DNA of 64,000 bases from Vibrio harveyi NBRC 15634 = ATCC 14126 = KCTC 12724 (GCF_001591145.1 NZ_BCUF01000011.1:1-64000), one strand, 5' to 3'. Shown: positions 9,901 to 17,734, counted from the stretch's first letter. A program made the numbers and translations. The notes: generated from the sequence alone by a model not told the origin.

Positions 9901-12284
9901 AGGTGAAAGATGCCATCAGCGATCTTGACGTAGTGCGCCTTGATGGCACCACCGTTAAAGCCTTCGACTCTTGGCGTATTGATGTGAATAAGAGCAATCC
10001 AGAAACAGACATCACTAACATTCCGGGAGTGAACGCAGACATTGACTCAATGCTAACGATTGCTGCGAATGATGAAGTTGAGTTTGTGGTCACAGGGCTT
10101 GTTAATCAATATGCGACGGGTGAGATTGAAAACACCGCAAGTGCCACATTCCGCGGTGATACTCAAGAAGCGAGTGCAACGCTGCTATCGATGCCAGAAT
10201 CCGTCAAGCTTGAGAAAACCGTTGACGAGGAATATTACCGTCCGGGCGAAAATGCAACTTATCATGTCGTGCTGAGTAACGAATCTGGCTCATTCACCGA
10301 AGAGATTGTACTTAAAGACCTGCTCTCTGAATTGAAGGTGAATACGATTCATGACACCGAAGCCGTTGCATTCACCAGTTGGAGAATGACAAGTTCATAC
10401 AGTGATGATCGAACCATCGTGTTGCCAAAAATCCAAGGTGATAACGTGGATATCAATAGTCGTGTAGTGCTTGCTCCAAACGACAAACTGGAAATCGAAA
10501 TCACAGGTGTTGTGAACGTGGATGCCATGGGGGAAATTACCAACCATGCGTATGCGTACGATAAAACAGAGAGTGATGTGCTTGCTGACGATTTCGTTAC
10601 GATTAAGCCGCAGCCGATCATCCTAGCCGTCACCAAGGTTGCGGATAAAACCGAATACACCAATGATGACGATGAAATCACCTTTACCATGACGGCAACC
10701 AACCGTGGTTCTGCTGATGCTGACAACGTTAACTTGTTGGATGAAATCGATAAGTTGATTGGCAGCAATGGAAATGCGTTATTTACCTCGTGGACGGCGA
10801 CCATCACCGAGCTTATATCTGGTGCTGTGGTATCGGTTGACTCAGATAATAACGTTGACTCAAACCACACCATGAAAGCCTACCAAGGTAACGAGTATCA
10901 AATTGTGGTGGCAGGCGAGATCAATCAGGGTATTGATGACAACTTCACCAACGTTTTCACTGCGACCGCGCCGACGGGCGAAGTTGCGACCGCCAATGTC
11001 ACTATCAAAGTGAAGAAACAAGCTTACAACGAAGGCATGCTGACCGTAACTAAGGTTGCGAGTAAGTCAGAAGCGAGTGTAGGTGAAGTGGTGGAGTACG
11101 AAGTAACCATCACTAACGAAGATAAAGAAAACCCATTCACGGGTGTGCGTTTGGTGGACCGTTACCCAGGTGGCTTTGCTTATATCCCAGATTCTACTGA
11201 GATGGTGAATAGCGGTCCTGATGGTGTATTTGACACTTCAGATGATATTCAAATTTCAGTGGACCCGACCAAAACCAATCAGCTGATCTTTGACGTTGGT
11301 GACATGAATATTTACGGCAAAGGCGATTCTAAAACGGCTGATTCTGTTCGTATTCGTTACCTAATGCGGGTCAGTGTCGGTGCCACCTTTGGTGTCTATA
11401 CCAACACTGCATGGGCAGAAGCGCCACCAGCAGAGAGCTTCTCTGCTCAGAGTGCGACCACAAGCTATGTGGTGAAATCTAATCTAGCTAGTGCAACGGT
11501 GGAAGTGATGCCAGATAAGGTATTCGACACCGCTTCGATCATCGGCAAGGTGTTTGAGGATCACAATGGTGACGGCTTCCAAGCAGATGCGACAGCGGAT
11601 GATATTTATATCGATGTCGATTTAACCGCAGGTGACTACATTCCCGGTTCAACCTTCATTACGCAAGATGGTGTTGAAACGCAGCTTAAAGACGTTCAAG
11701 TCACGCAACAAGGTCAAGGTGTGCTGATGTCGAGCATCGACAAAGGCTACGAAGTGGATGAGTTATACGGCTTGTCACGCAATCGAACGCTTGAGCACAG
11801 CAACAAAGTGGCATTCCAATTCAAGACTCGAACTCGCCAAGGCTTCCCATTCAAGGTGACCACGGATAACGGCACGTATATCGAGTTCGACAAGCAAGGT
11901 AATGCGATTACCAAGCACAAAGGAGACAAGAAAAAAGGTCTGTCAGCAGAGAACATTGATGTAGTGAGAAACCTCTACCGAGATGGTGATGCGTATTTAT
12001 GGGAAATCATCGTAGAGAACAAAGGGCTATACGAAGATGGCATTCCAGGCGTTCGATTACTGACCGTCGAAGGCATCATTATCGAGACAGACCAATATGG
12101 TCGATACCACGTTCCAGATCAGTGGGTGTTGAATAAGAAAGGTAAGCAGTTCTTGGTCAAAGTTGACACAGACTCGCTACCAACAGGCATGAAGGTGATC
12201 AGTGAGAACCCGAAAGTACGCCGAATTACACCAAACAAGCTGACGAAATTTAACTTCAGTATTCAAAGCAGTGGGGATGATTAA
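972..12284 (+). CDS. Giant secreted DUF11/Ig-like repeat surface protein
   Basis: This 3770-aa protein starts with a classical signal peptide (about residues 1-30, ending in AQAMAA). It then carries about 24 diverged repeats of roughly 140 residues, by my count. Each opens with a strand pattern like K-T-x(4-6)-Y-x-PG-x(4)-Y-x-I-x-V-x-N, has a middle AF-x-x-W motif and closes with G-x-I-x-N. The last repeat (from about 3355) is the closest to canonical DUF11. An SdrD-B-like unit follows near 3520 (GKVFEDHNGDGFQ), and a cap begins near 3683 (GVRLLTVEG, TDQYGRYHVPD, ENP-VRRIT). Such proteins are thought to act as stalk-like adhesins or surface fibres. There is no sortase motif, autotransporter barrel or obvious T1SS tail, so retention at the surface may depend on the two genes downstream. 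No strong Shine-Dalgarno precedes the ATG. The protein is rich in Asp, Thr and Asn and very poor in Cys. Function is inferred. Confidence 0.85.
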   Translation: MSRKSIVSVIQRYLALFFLMFLVSAQAMAAGEIEISFSPTSGTAYENGEVISYSIDVKNTTANTISNVAVTNKIWEVMSGSNKAFSRLTISDSHTLGSSPGTYTASNSNLDVNGASLLPFGRVTYQIEATVADDAAEDIVLGNTEVKGTVSGTETTFTNTSTITFTPADYDYTLEASVQPAQYQVGSKLTYKLIATNRGSVTVKGLDIEQAFETLTAQKQDGSTGAAFSDVHISAKASSGSKTGTFATSGDLSVKDAELSVGGHVTYTIKATVVDDLVGDIVTKATSTTRAGTVNSSELTTPPADPDIALAHTLQSTSPYLINGEVDFQIKVTNNGGAIAHNYHVKQNIKDLVSPNGLANDRTSSYNNTDVDGNPFDAWDITVSNIGGKSDSSYAGSTQTNVDFNDIVSIYPGESITYQVKATLTPVTIGALQGFTASVTDQADTLVKSSSISDTVNAEKVLSVADSDISITKTTLASEYVPGGEIEYEITVTNGSSKYFANNLLVQDNLTCVVTEQAGGAGDGQAFEKWKVDVISGEDSIGSDPGSFSYGTWTSSPLSLTPDIAPGKTIKYKLTAKTSDTSTGLILDDSASCANDNVTEEGSGVQTPDDNLRASKDVDSRFYSSGQALTYTITVTNDGDGFANQVQVLDDLKSVKTQDIHGGEIAAYTGWTITAQAFKDDGSTATASDTGIAGEVKFPDNLNVIATLQPHSYIEYTIVAETNPLANGHISNQVTVDGSVYADRGSDPRDFVIQLNKRVKTNTDSSFHGEQTAYSKLDNEVTYQISLKNAKENGYATDVEVKDLLSTIKAGVLEPDGMTKPVFKSWQISAEIISDDPRLDGNATYTDVGTFADNTDLNTKVQIPPNVEVLYTIVAQIDRDTPDEILFTRFNNTADVKTPDSGIQSSVADTVTVYPHDPKIIVVKTTPDDDFIPGKEVSFKITVRNRGLGYADEVRVFDDIKALNAFSTWSYTSETDSNNSPYKTGSYAGDPSGYQTDENLDARVDIDPNVSGVDGSVTFVVTGVVKNDYKESEISNTAETYDPSTNLNQSSSAEIGHVSGDSLNVSILKTADKVRFIPGEDVTYEIRVKNNGSTTEHGLKVYDYLNDIKSVLANDKDNQFQDFPDQNPFEYWQFKTGSDFEPATNDDFIYPPGGKGATMSLDPGEIRTFQIKARVKDNVVGSLDGTTLNNKIENDAYVYRYVGNDEDSHVSHHEMERAYNGGDVVRKLLVNGKESNFYSPGDTLTYQVTVSSQTGYVNDHPVQEDIDSVKTQLLDGSKDTPYASGYTVDVSKQDSKGGKGTTDGTLDGTVADNQNIDTTIDVAGGDSVTFEVEGVVREDAVGTITIGGITVVPNGYHLSFSKTVDQSSYEPGKPLVYRLTIENDGKGNAYNIPVIDELSGITVDLVDGKNEKAFDSGWTVAPRIVSGSDKAILDLDSSIANNKDINTHASIPTGTKIEYVVTATVNKNAVGKILNLLTVDGDTVSAETKASAEKYDFSKHVVKLYDQDGTTELTGGYTPGGYIEYEILLKNLNNVHINQMPIKDEISKIQTDYFGGVKGRAFDSWTITPSVDASTISDAGKVSNNTDINTNFNLAANEFVTGGTFVKYTIKAKISEQAVGQILNVAVVDNSHNLPSEPVNMLPANISKTHKAYTDTTFATHKTTYNHTTSSEKIVYHLRIENKGKGLEYNKSLEEFFSKVKVRTAQNADGEADSQTLPAFDQYGWTVKATTSGEATTLIDGYVGGADVDIDIAKLSIAPGGWIDFVMESQIRQDALDQIVVKPKYNGSNFSAATVTPEGSNLAVSKEIVSIAGKSYTSGDTYKPNDEVIYKFTVTNTEPVWRDQTVIQDIVSGVRVEVVGGTTKSAFSETSISHIFTSTGTSGTQDTYIETYDASDNLDLLIDIAPEEVIEFTVKGKVRPDALGDIDGNIGRAGNQSDTTDVIPPVAPVLSFEKSVLSTTADSSTCTFPSTSGSGCHYNPNGQVQYQVSVTNTGESIANDATIVDELNTINTSDGKPAFQDYSVAIISAPDADRFSITGDYQGTVPLNAAFDLMPGDTVVFEVDGTVAADATGTITNIAKVNGDDSNPVVLDPGTSSLIAQKSTDTPTYTPGSEVRYQMRIRNQTSNNEKIDIRDAISSYKVEVADGSEQVALKDWTVSARVISDGNPSYTDITNLNSIAANSDIDVTVQMGGKAADDTYTEILIEVVGHVRDDAVGEFTNQLQGKLNSGSTFFTYNLKEKVIVPEPGSLTVTKVTSTKPAIYHPGDTIGYDIEVKNTGDGYATDVLIADLWKNIRADKAGSTLPVRAFDAWSATSINVVGTNPNLTQQIAGSEITGDKGEGYQVRYNIHPDHTVQLHVEGVVKADLVGDITNLVEVSDSSGSQTAEATYVAATADLSVDKTVDKNQYESGDTLTYTIKIENTTANWANDVQVKDLVNDITSTNITGATVKAFESGTIFFNAASQTGDTKFPSATGEFLDGSLDIGPNDVVTLTLEGELDPEVVGDVTNKVEVTYNGTTKTADATSTAKIPDLTFTKEPMVEFYSPNQAAGYILKIVNQDNSYANDINLKDEIGALTVTTVDGSTNQAFLQWAVQYVSGSSLTTVDANSLVVDKDIDYNIDLAPNDTITLYVIGLVNAEATGDIVNQATLNHNSKDFTATATLKPRPGDIVLEKTTDERYYQPGEFSTFRVKVTNNGSGFASDVKVEDFISALEVETSGGAMAPAFKDWTIVTTKGDPRTNIEKVPGPNDDISTNIDIAPGDTVEFAITGTVNVSAVANVVNTATAEFGGATIDATATLETLPEEVWIEKTVESPIYIPGEDAVFHVRVYNGTDGFDNDIKLDDILSGIRTTNVNGVSDRAFISWTIKTTSKDTRTTITPMPVDDRDIRSVIDIAPHDIVEFTITAKTNPLAASDITNIATADLNGTTQQSSATIQPQSQGISIEKTTDSEYYIPGKEATFRVKVKNEGTVPATDVEVKDAISDLDVVRLDGTTVKAFDSWRIDVNKSNPETDITNIPGVNADIDSMLTIAANDEVEFVVTGLVNQYATGEIENTASATFRGDTQEASATLLSMPESVKLEKTVDEEYYRPGENATYHVVLSNESGSFTEEIVLKDLLSELKVNTIHDTEAVAFTSWRMTSSYSDDRTIVLPKIQGDNVDINSRVVLAPNDKLEIEITGVVNVDAMGEITNHAYAYDKTESDVLADDFVTIKPQPIILAVTKVADKTEYTNDDDEITFTMTATNRGSADADNVNLLDEIDKLIGSNGNALFTSWTATITELISGAVVSVDSDNNVDSNHTMKAYQGNEYQIVVAGEINQGIDDNFTNVFTATAPTGEVATANVTIKVKKQAYNEGMLTVTKVASKSEASVGEVVEYEVTITNEDKENPFTGVRLVDRYPGGFAYIPDSTEMVNSGPDGVFDTSDDIQISVDPTKTNQLIFDVGDMNIYGKGDSKTADSVRIRYLMRVSVGATFGVYTNTAWAEAPPAESFSAQSATTSYVVKSNLASATVEVMPDKVFDTASIIGKVFEDHNGDGFQADATADDIYIDVDLTAGDYIPGSTFITQDGVETQLKDVQVTQQGQGVLMSSIDKGYEVDELYGLSRNRTLEHSNKVAFQFKTRTRQGFPFKVTTDNGTYIEFDKQGNAITKHKGDKKKGLSAENIDVVRNLYRDGDAYLWEIIVENKGLYEDGIPGVRLLTVEGIIIETDQYGRYHVPDQWVLNKKGKQFLVKVDTDSLPTGMKVISENPKVRRITPNKLTKFNFSIQSSGDD

Positions 12285-12340
12285 CCGTTCGAAGAACAGA
12301 CGCTGGCTGGGTGCGTCCCAGCCGACAATTCAAACGGTTA
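12282..12340 (+). promoter_or_regulatory. Intercistronic two-stem RNA element
   Basis: Between the giant gene and the barrel gene an outer stem TAACCGTT/AACGGTTA (12282-12289 with 12333-12340) encloses an inner GGCTGGG/CCCAGCC hairpin (12305-12311 with 12317-12323). The outer stem includes the stop codon of the first gene and ends just before the ribosome-binding site of the next. No T-run follows. It could stabilise the upstream message or partly attenuate transcription. Confidence 0.55.
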
Positions 12341-12352
12341 AGCAGGATTATT

Positions 12353-15300
12353 ATGATTAGATTGAGACCATCAAAACTGACAATGTGCATCGCGGCTGGT
12401 TTGCCGATACTTTCCTACGCGAAAGACACCAGCCAATTGGAAAAACTTGACAGTGACTCTCTGGGTATTGAAGTTAAAGCTCACGAACAAACAGATAACT
12501 CGCGCATCTACTTAGATCAAGGTGCGATTTGGGTAAGCCGCGACATTATGCGTTTTGACCCAGTGCTCGACCTGAGCATCAGCAGTGATGTGGAAGTGAA
12601 AGATGGCAAGCCATTACAAGAGATGAGCTTCGTTATTACGACCAACTTTAGCTACTACGTCGATCATTACCAACTTGAGGTGTTTCGGGGTGGAGACCGC
12701 GGTTTAGTGAACCCATTAGCCGTGGTAGAAGGACAGCAATTTGCTAATGACTTCAACATTGTTTGGGACGGCGCTACCACGCAAGACTACCAATTTGAAT
12801 CGAACACACAGCTGTTGTTCCGCCTAAAAGCCTTCGATAAAGACGGCAATATGGACGTGACTACAGTTGGTGTGATTGACCTTGTTGAGCCTGATTCTGA
12901 AGTTGATATTGACAAGAATGATGGCGAAGAGGATCAAAGCCGCAAACTTGGTAAAGCCCAATTAATGCGTCACAACATTCCAACTTCTGCGGGTCTGGCA
13001 AGATTCATGGGTACAGGGTTAAAAGGTGTCGACAAAGTTGTGATTGGCGAAGACGAGTTCGATGTGGAAGAAGGTGAGCTATACGCAGAGCAATACCTAC
13101 CAGCAGACGCTTATTTATTCCCAACTCGCGTGGTGTTCGACAATGGCGAAGAGCGCCGTTATCAGCTTTATGTGCGTATTCCAGATGAGTATTGGGTACA
13201 AGCGGGTCTTGCTGACTTCTACATTGGTAAAAACAAGGTCACCGGTAACTCAGCGGCATTGGCCGTCGACGACCAATACCAAGATGACATCTACAACCAA
13301 GGACGCTTAGCGTACTTTGGACAGGGTAAGTTTGGTGACAAACTCAGAATTACTACTCACTTTGATACCAAAGAGAGTGACGTTCGAGACATGTTTAAGC
13401 ACCCGTTTGCCTCTGATTCATCCAGTGTATTCGACATTCTAGAAGACGACGATGAGATGTATTACGGCAACTACGGTGACAGTTCGAACATCTACAAAGT
13501 GGTCAACACCAAAGGTAAGGTTTATCTCAACGTCGAATACGATAAATCCAATGTGTTGTGGGGTAACTACAACACAGGAATTACGGGTACAGACAACAAC
13601 GATTACAACCGTAGCTTATATGGTTTCAAAGGTGATTACCGTACTCGCTCAACCACCAAGTTTGGTGAAGATCGCCTGAACATCGTTGGTTTTGCGGCTG
13701 AATCGGACTCACTCTTTGCTCACGATGAATTCTTAGGCACTGGTGGTTCGTTGTACTTCTTGCGTCATGGTGAAGTGGTTCCGGGCAGCGACAAGGTGAT
13801 GGTTAAAGTTGTTGACCCTGACAGCAGCATTACGGTTCAGGAAATGCCACTGCAATCGGGACGAGACTATGAAATCGACCCGTATCAAGGTCGCATCATT
13901 CTAACCAGACCACTAAACAACATCATTTCTGACAACTTTGGTTCGGTTATCAACGACCAGCCTTCTTCTGGCTACGACAACTATCTTGCGGTGGATTATG
14001 AGTACGTGCCTCAAGGCACTGATGCGATAGATTCTATGACTGCTGGTGGTCGCGTGAAAGGTTGGGTGAACGATTACATCGGCATCGGGGCAAACTACCA
14101 AACCGAAGAAAAAGACAATCAAGACTACGAAGCATACGGCACAGACTTAACCTTGCGTGCTTCAGAAGGCACCTATTTAAAAGCCGAATTCGGGCACAGT
14201 AAAGGTCGACAAACTGATTCTAACTACGTCTCTTTAGACGGAGGTTTAACTTTCACCCCAATTGGCAATAACGCAGAAGATCGCGAAGGTGATATCTACC
14301 AAGTGAAAGGGGTGATGAACCTATACGATCTCGCTCCGAACGTCTTTTCTGCAGTGGGTAACGACGTCAAAGCTTGGTATAAATCCAAAGATGCAGGCTA
14401 CAGTTTTGCCAGTCAAGATGACGACTTAGAGCAAGAGTCATACGGTACCGAAATTCGTTTCCAAGCCACTGACCGAGTTGTAGTAAAGACGCGCTTTACC
14501 TCGGTTGAAGAACGTGAATCAGACGGTGATTTACGCACCGATACCCAACAAGCGGAATTGGAAACTCAAGTTAAGGTCACCAAACACATCAAGATCTCGG
14601 CGGCGGGTAAACAAGTTGAAGAGCTAAACAACCAAGATGAAAAAGGCAAAGGCACCTTAGCGGGTCTGCGTGCTGACTACATCTGGGATAGCGATAACAA
14701 CGTTTATATCAAAGGTCAGAAAACCGTAGGTCAAACGGATGAATACGACGAGAACGACAGCGTCACTCTGGGTGGTGAAACCCGGATTCTAGAAGACTTT
14801 GTGGTAGGTGCTGAATACACCACTGGCGATCGTGGCGATGCCGCAGAAGCGAGTGTGACGTATGACGTAACCGAAGATTACAGTACGTATTTAACCTATG
14901 TAGATGACACATACGAAGGCAAAAACAATGTGATTGTTGGTCAGCGTGCAGACCTAACTTCTACGGTTGATTTCTACCAAGAAAACCAATTTGTTGATGA
15001 AAACAACGGCAAAGGTCGTATTGACTCGTTTGGCTTTGGTTACGACATGAACGATGACATCGACATGGGCATCGGCTACCAAAAAGGCGAAATCGAAGAC
15101 GAACAGAAGATCACTACTGAACGCCAAGCGGTGAGTGTTAGCACTTCGATTGATGTCGATGACGTGCTGTTCAAGAACAAAGTGGAGTACCGTGTCGACA
15201 AGACCGATGATTCTGCAGACCCAGATAAGAAACGTATCGACCAATGGGTGACGACTAACCGTTACACGCATCACCTGACGGAAGAGTACACCTTATTTGG

Positions 15301-15868
15301 CAAGTTCAACTACTCGCTCTCTGAGAGTAAGTCGAGCGATAAAGTATTGGCTCGCTTTATTGAGTCGACGGCAGGACTGGCGTATCGCCCAATCTACAAC
15401 GACCGTTTGAACTTGTTATCTCGCTACACCTATTTGGTGGATTTCGACCAGCTCAACCGCGATGTAGATTACAAAGATGAAGAGAGCCATATCATCGAAA
15501 TTGAAGGTATCTATTCGTTGGATGCAAACTGGGATTTAGGCGCGAAATACGCATTCAAGGACAAACATGAAATCTTCACTCGTCAGTCAGGCGAAGACAT
15601 TCCTGTCGATAGCAAAATTTCATTGTACGGCTTGAGTGCATCTTATCGTGTCATGAAAGATTGGGATGTTACCGGCGAGTACCATTGGAAGACGGACAGC
15701 ACCTACGATGAGCTAGAGCAGGGCGCATTGGTTTCCGTTAACAAACATTTGAGTGATAACTTCAAAGTCGGCGTGGGTTACAACTTCTCGGGCTTTGATG
15801 GCAACCTAGCGAATGATGACGATTACGACGCATCAGGCGTGTTCATTAACCTAGTTGGTAAGTTATAA
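12353..15868 (+). CDS. Predicted large outer-membrane beta-barrel protein
   Basis: I place the start at the ATG at 12353, preceded by CAGGA, rather than at the in-frame GTG at 12311. This gives 1171 aa with a good signal peptide (MIRLRPSKLTMCIAAGLPILSYA). Residues of about 24-310 look like soluble beta domains, including a segment with VQAGLADFYIGKNKV. From about 318 to the end the sequence shows alternating amphipathic strands with aromatic and glycine residues, polar acidic loops, and a final VGYNFSGF...GVFINLVGKL strand, as in outer-membrane barrels. No TonB box or plug domain is evident. The gene lies 68 bp after the giant repeat gene and 9 bp before the OmpA lipoprotein. I infer that the three proteins form one envelope complex and that this one anchors or exports the fibre. 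The exact family is not recognised. Confidence 0.7.
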   Translation: MIRLRPSKLTMCIAAGLPILSYAKDTSQLEKLDSDSLGIEVKAHEQTDNSRIYLDQGAIWVSRDIMRFDPVLDLSISSDVEVKDGKPLQEMSFVITTNFSYYVDHYQLEVFRGGDRGLVNPLAVVEGQQFANDFNIVWDGATTQDYQFESNTQLLFRLKAFDKDGNMDVTTVGVIDLVEPDSEVDIDKNDGEEDQSRKLGKAQLMRHNIPTSAGLARFMGTGLKGVDKVVIGEDEFDVEEGELYAEQYLPADAYLFPTRVVFDNGEERRYQLYVRIPDEYWVQAGLADFYIGKNKVTGNSAALAVDDQYQDDIYNQGRLAYFGQGKFGDKLRITTHFDTKESDVRDMFKHPFASDSSSVFDILEDDDEMYYGNYGDSSNIYKVVNTKGKVYLNVEYDKSNVLWGNYNTGITGTDNNDYNRSLYGFKGDYRTRSTTKFGEDRLNIVGFAAESDSLFAHDEFLGTGGSLYFLRHGEVVPGSDKVMVKVVDPDSSITVQEMPLQSGRDYEIDPYQGRIILTRPLNNIISDNFGSVINDQPSSGYDNYLAVDYEYVPQGTDAIDSMTAGGRVKGWVNDYIGIGANYQTEEKDNQDYEAYGTDLTLRASEGTYLKAEFGHSKGRQTDSNYVSLDGGLTFTPIGNNAEDREGDIYQVKGVMNLYDLAPNVFSAVGNDVKAWYKSKDAGYSFASQDDDLEQESYGTEIRFQATDRVVVKTRFTSVEERESDGDLRTDTQQAELETQVKVTKHIKISAAGKQVEELNNQDEKGKGTLAGLRADYIWDSDNNVYIKGQKTVGQTDEYDENDSVTLGGETRILEDFVVGAEYTTGDRGDAAEASVTYDVTEDYSTYLTYVDDTYEGKNNVIVGQRADLTSTVDFYQENQFVDENNGKGRIDSFGFGYDMNDDIDMGIGYQKGEIEDEQKITTERQAVSVSTSIDVDDVLFKNKVEYRVDKTDDSADPDKKRIDQWVTTNRYTHHLTEEYTLFGKFNYSLSESKSSDKVLARFIESTAGLAYRPIYNDRLNLLSRYTYLVDFDQLNRDVDYKDEESHIIEIEGIYSLDANWDLGAKYAFKDKHEIFTRQSGEDIPVDSKISLYGLSASYRVMKDWDVTGEYHWKTDSTYDELEQGALVSVNKHLSDNFKVGVGYNFSGFDGNLANDDDYDASGVFINLVGKL

Positions 15869-15877
15869 GAGGGCGAT

Positions 15878-16783
15878 ATGAAAACGACGATTCGTTTGTT
15901 AAGTGGCATGATCGCAGGGGCAATATTGGCAGGTTGTTCGGCGGATGCGTATGTAAGCCAAGAGAACCGAGAAAAGTTTGCGGACGTGAATGTCTCCAAA
16001 TTTCTGATCAGTGAATGTTTGGCGCCGCAGCGCGAAATTCATATCGCGGTTGCCGAACATTTCGATTTCGATAAGTCCACCATTCGTGAAGCCGATGCGG
16101 CAAGTCTAGATGCGTTCATCCATGATATTCAAGGCTTGAGTGGGCGCATCACGATTGTTGGTCATACCGACTTTAAAGGCTCTGATGAGTACAATGAGAA
16201 GCTGTCTATGCGCCGTGCTGAATCGGTAGAAGCGTATCTTCAGCAACAACTCAACCCAGAGCAATACGATTGGGAAGTGAAGCACTTTGGTGAGTCGCAG
16301 CCGCTAGCGTTGGGTAAATCGGATCAAGCTCGCGCCGAAAACCGTCGTGCTTACGTTATGTTTGAAGAGGCGAAGAAATACGAAGAGATGCCTTTCTGTG
16401 AGCCGCCAAAACCAGAACGCAAGATCTACATGGCGATGACACCACACTTTGATTTCGATAAGTCGGAATTAAAACCGGAAGACCTTTCACAATTAGATGA
16501 CTTCATCGCCAAACTGCAAGGTTTAGAAGGTAGCATTATGGTGGCTGGTCATACCGACCAAGTGGGCTCGCTCTCTTATAATGAACAACTGGCGGAGCGA
16601 AGAGCGCAAACCGTAGTGGCGTATCTCAAGACGAAACTCGATCCATCGCAGTTTGTGTGGGAGGTAAAAGCCTTTGGTGAGCTTCAACCTGTGATCAACG
16701 AAGAATCTCCAGAAGCCAATGCTTTAAACCGCCGTGCGTTTATCGTATTTAAAGAGAGCGAACTGGGGCAACCGACGGAATAA
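15878..16783 (+). CDS. OmpA-family lipoprotein with two OmpA domains
   Basis: This 301-aa protein has a lipoprotein signal with lipobox LAGC at residues 17-20. Two complete OmpA C-terminal (peptidoglycan-binding) domains follow. The first has FDFDKSTIREAD and GHTDFKGSDEYNEKLSMRRAESV; the second has FDFDKSELKPED and GHTDQVGSLSYNEQLAERRAQTV. Each keeps the Asp and Arg that usually contact diaminopimelate. Two tandem OmpA domains in one small lipoprotein is uncommon. A GAGGG ribosome site overlaps the short 9-bp gap to the barrel gene, so the two are surely co-transcribed. The likely role is to tie the barrel/fibre complex to the cell wall. Confidence 0.88.
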   Translation: MKTTIRLLSGMIAGAILAGCSADAYVSQENREKFADVNVSKFLISECLAPQREIHIAVAEHFDFDKSTIREADAASLDAFIHDIQGLSGRITIVGHTDFKGSDEYNEKLSMRRAESVEAYLQQQLNPEQYDWEVKHFGESQPLALGKSDQARAENRRAYVMFEEAKKYEEMPFCEPPKPERKIYMAMTPHFDFDKSELKPEDLSQLDDFIAKLQGLEGSIMVAGHTDQVGSLSYNEQLAERRAQTVVAYLKTKLDPSQFVWEVKAFGELQPVINEESPEANALNRRAFIVFKESELGQPTE

Positions 16784-16885
16784 TTTGGTAAGGTTGTCCT
16801 CTCGCAAGCTAGCTACCTACCTGTTTTCATAGCGGTAGTTAGCATACAAAGGTCAACCTATCCAAACCAAACAGGGAGTCGGGTA

Positions 16886-17734
16886 ATGGAGAAAGTGCAG
16901 TTAGTCGTCGATTTTCTTCTCACTCACAAAATTTTATTTTCCGCATTAATCCTGCTGTTCATCATTGTTCTGCGTCGTTTGATTCTGTCTCGAATTCGTG
17001 GCGACGATGCTTTCATTACGGAAGAACAACGCAGTTGGATGTCGAGAACCAAAAACGGTACGTTCGCTCTTACGCTGATCCTGTTGTTCATCTTATGGCA
17101 ATCAGAAATCAGCGAGTTCGCCCTAAGCGTTACCGCGATTGCAGTAGCGATTGTTGTCGCATCTAAAGAGATTATTCTTTGTTTTACTGGTTCGATTCAA
17201 CGAGCCAGTTCTCGTTCATTTCGCATTGGTGACTGGATTGAAGTCGGTAAGCTATGTGGCGAAGTGATTGAGCACAACATGATGGCGACAGTGATTCAAG
17301 AAATCGACCTGCATCATGGGCAATACCACTTCACAGGAAAAACCGCGACGTTGCCTAACAGCATGTTTTTCACCTACCCAGTGAAGAACCTCAACTTTAT
17401 GAAGCGTTACGTTTACCATGACTTTTCTGTTGTGGTGAAAGACTTCGTCAACCTATACCCAATTTTGCCATTACTGACCGATAAGATTGACGAACATTGC
17501 AGTTACTTTGCTGATGTCGCGCATCGCTACAACGCGATGATTGAAAAACACGCCGGTGTCGATCTTCCGGGTGCAGAGCCGCATATCCATATCTCAAGCA
17601 ACATCAATGGTGAGCAAATCGTGCATATCATGATTTTCTGTCCAACGGACAAAGCCAACCACTTAGAACACCTGATTCGCAAAGACTTTATGGAGCTGTA
17701 TGAGCAACGATTCCCGATGAATCCGGAACACTGA
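16886..17734 (+). CDS. MscS-family mechanosensitive channel
   Basis: This 282-aa inner-membrane protein has three predicted membrane segments (about 12-30, 52-70, 75-100). A SVTAIAVAIVVASKEIILCFTGSI stretch resembles the pore-lining TM3 of MscS, followed by the beta-domain signature FRIGDWIEVGKLCGEVIEHNMMATVIQEID. MscS-type channels release osmolytes under membrane tension. The gene starts 102 bp after the OmpA lipoprotein with a GGGAG site and ends in a strong terminator, so it may be the last gene of the surface operon or have its own promoter. Family assignment is firm. Confidence 0.85.
   Translation: MEKVQLVVDFLLTHKILFSALILLFIIVLRRLILSRIRGDDAFITEEQRSWMSRTKNGTFALTLILLFILWQSEISEFALSVTAIAVAIVVASKEIILCFTGSIQRASSRSFRIGDWIEVGKLCGEVIEHNMMATVIQEIDLHHGQYHFTGKTATLPNSMFFTYPVKNLNFMKRYVYHDFSVVVKDFVNLYPILPLLTDKIDEHCSYFADVAHRYNAMIEKHAGVDLPGAEPHIHISSNINGEQIVHIMIFCPTDKANHLEHLIRKDFMELYEQRFPMNPEH

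Noticed and set aside
10349..10873. Long open frame on the minus strand inside the giant repeat gene
   Set aside because: It is antisense to a clear coding region, low in complexity (Ser/Thr/Val runs) and has no ribosome site. Several similar antisense frames across 972-12284 are products of codon bias in the real gene.
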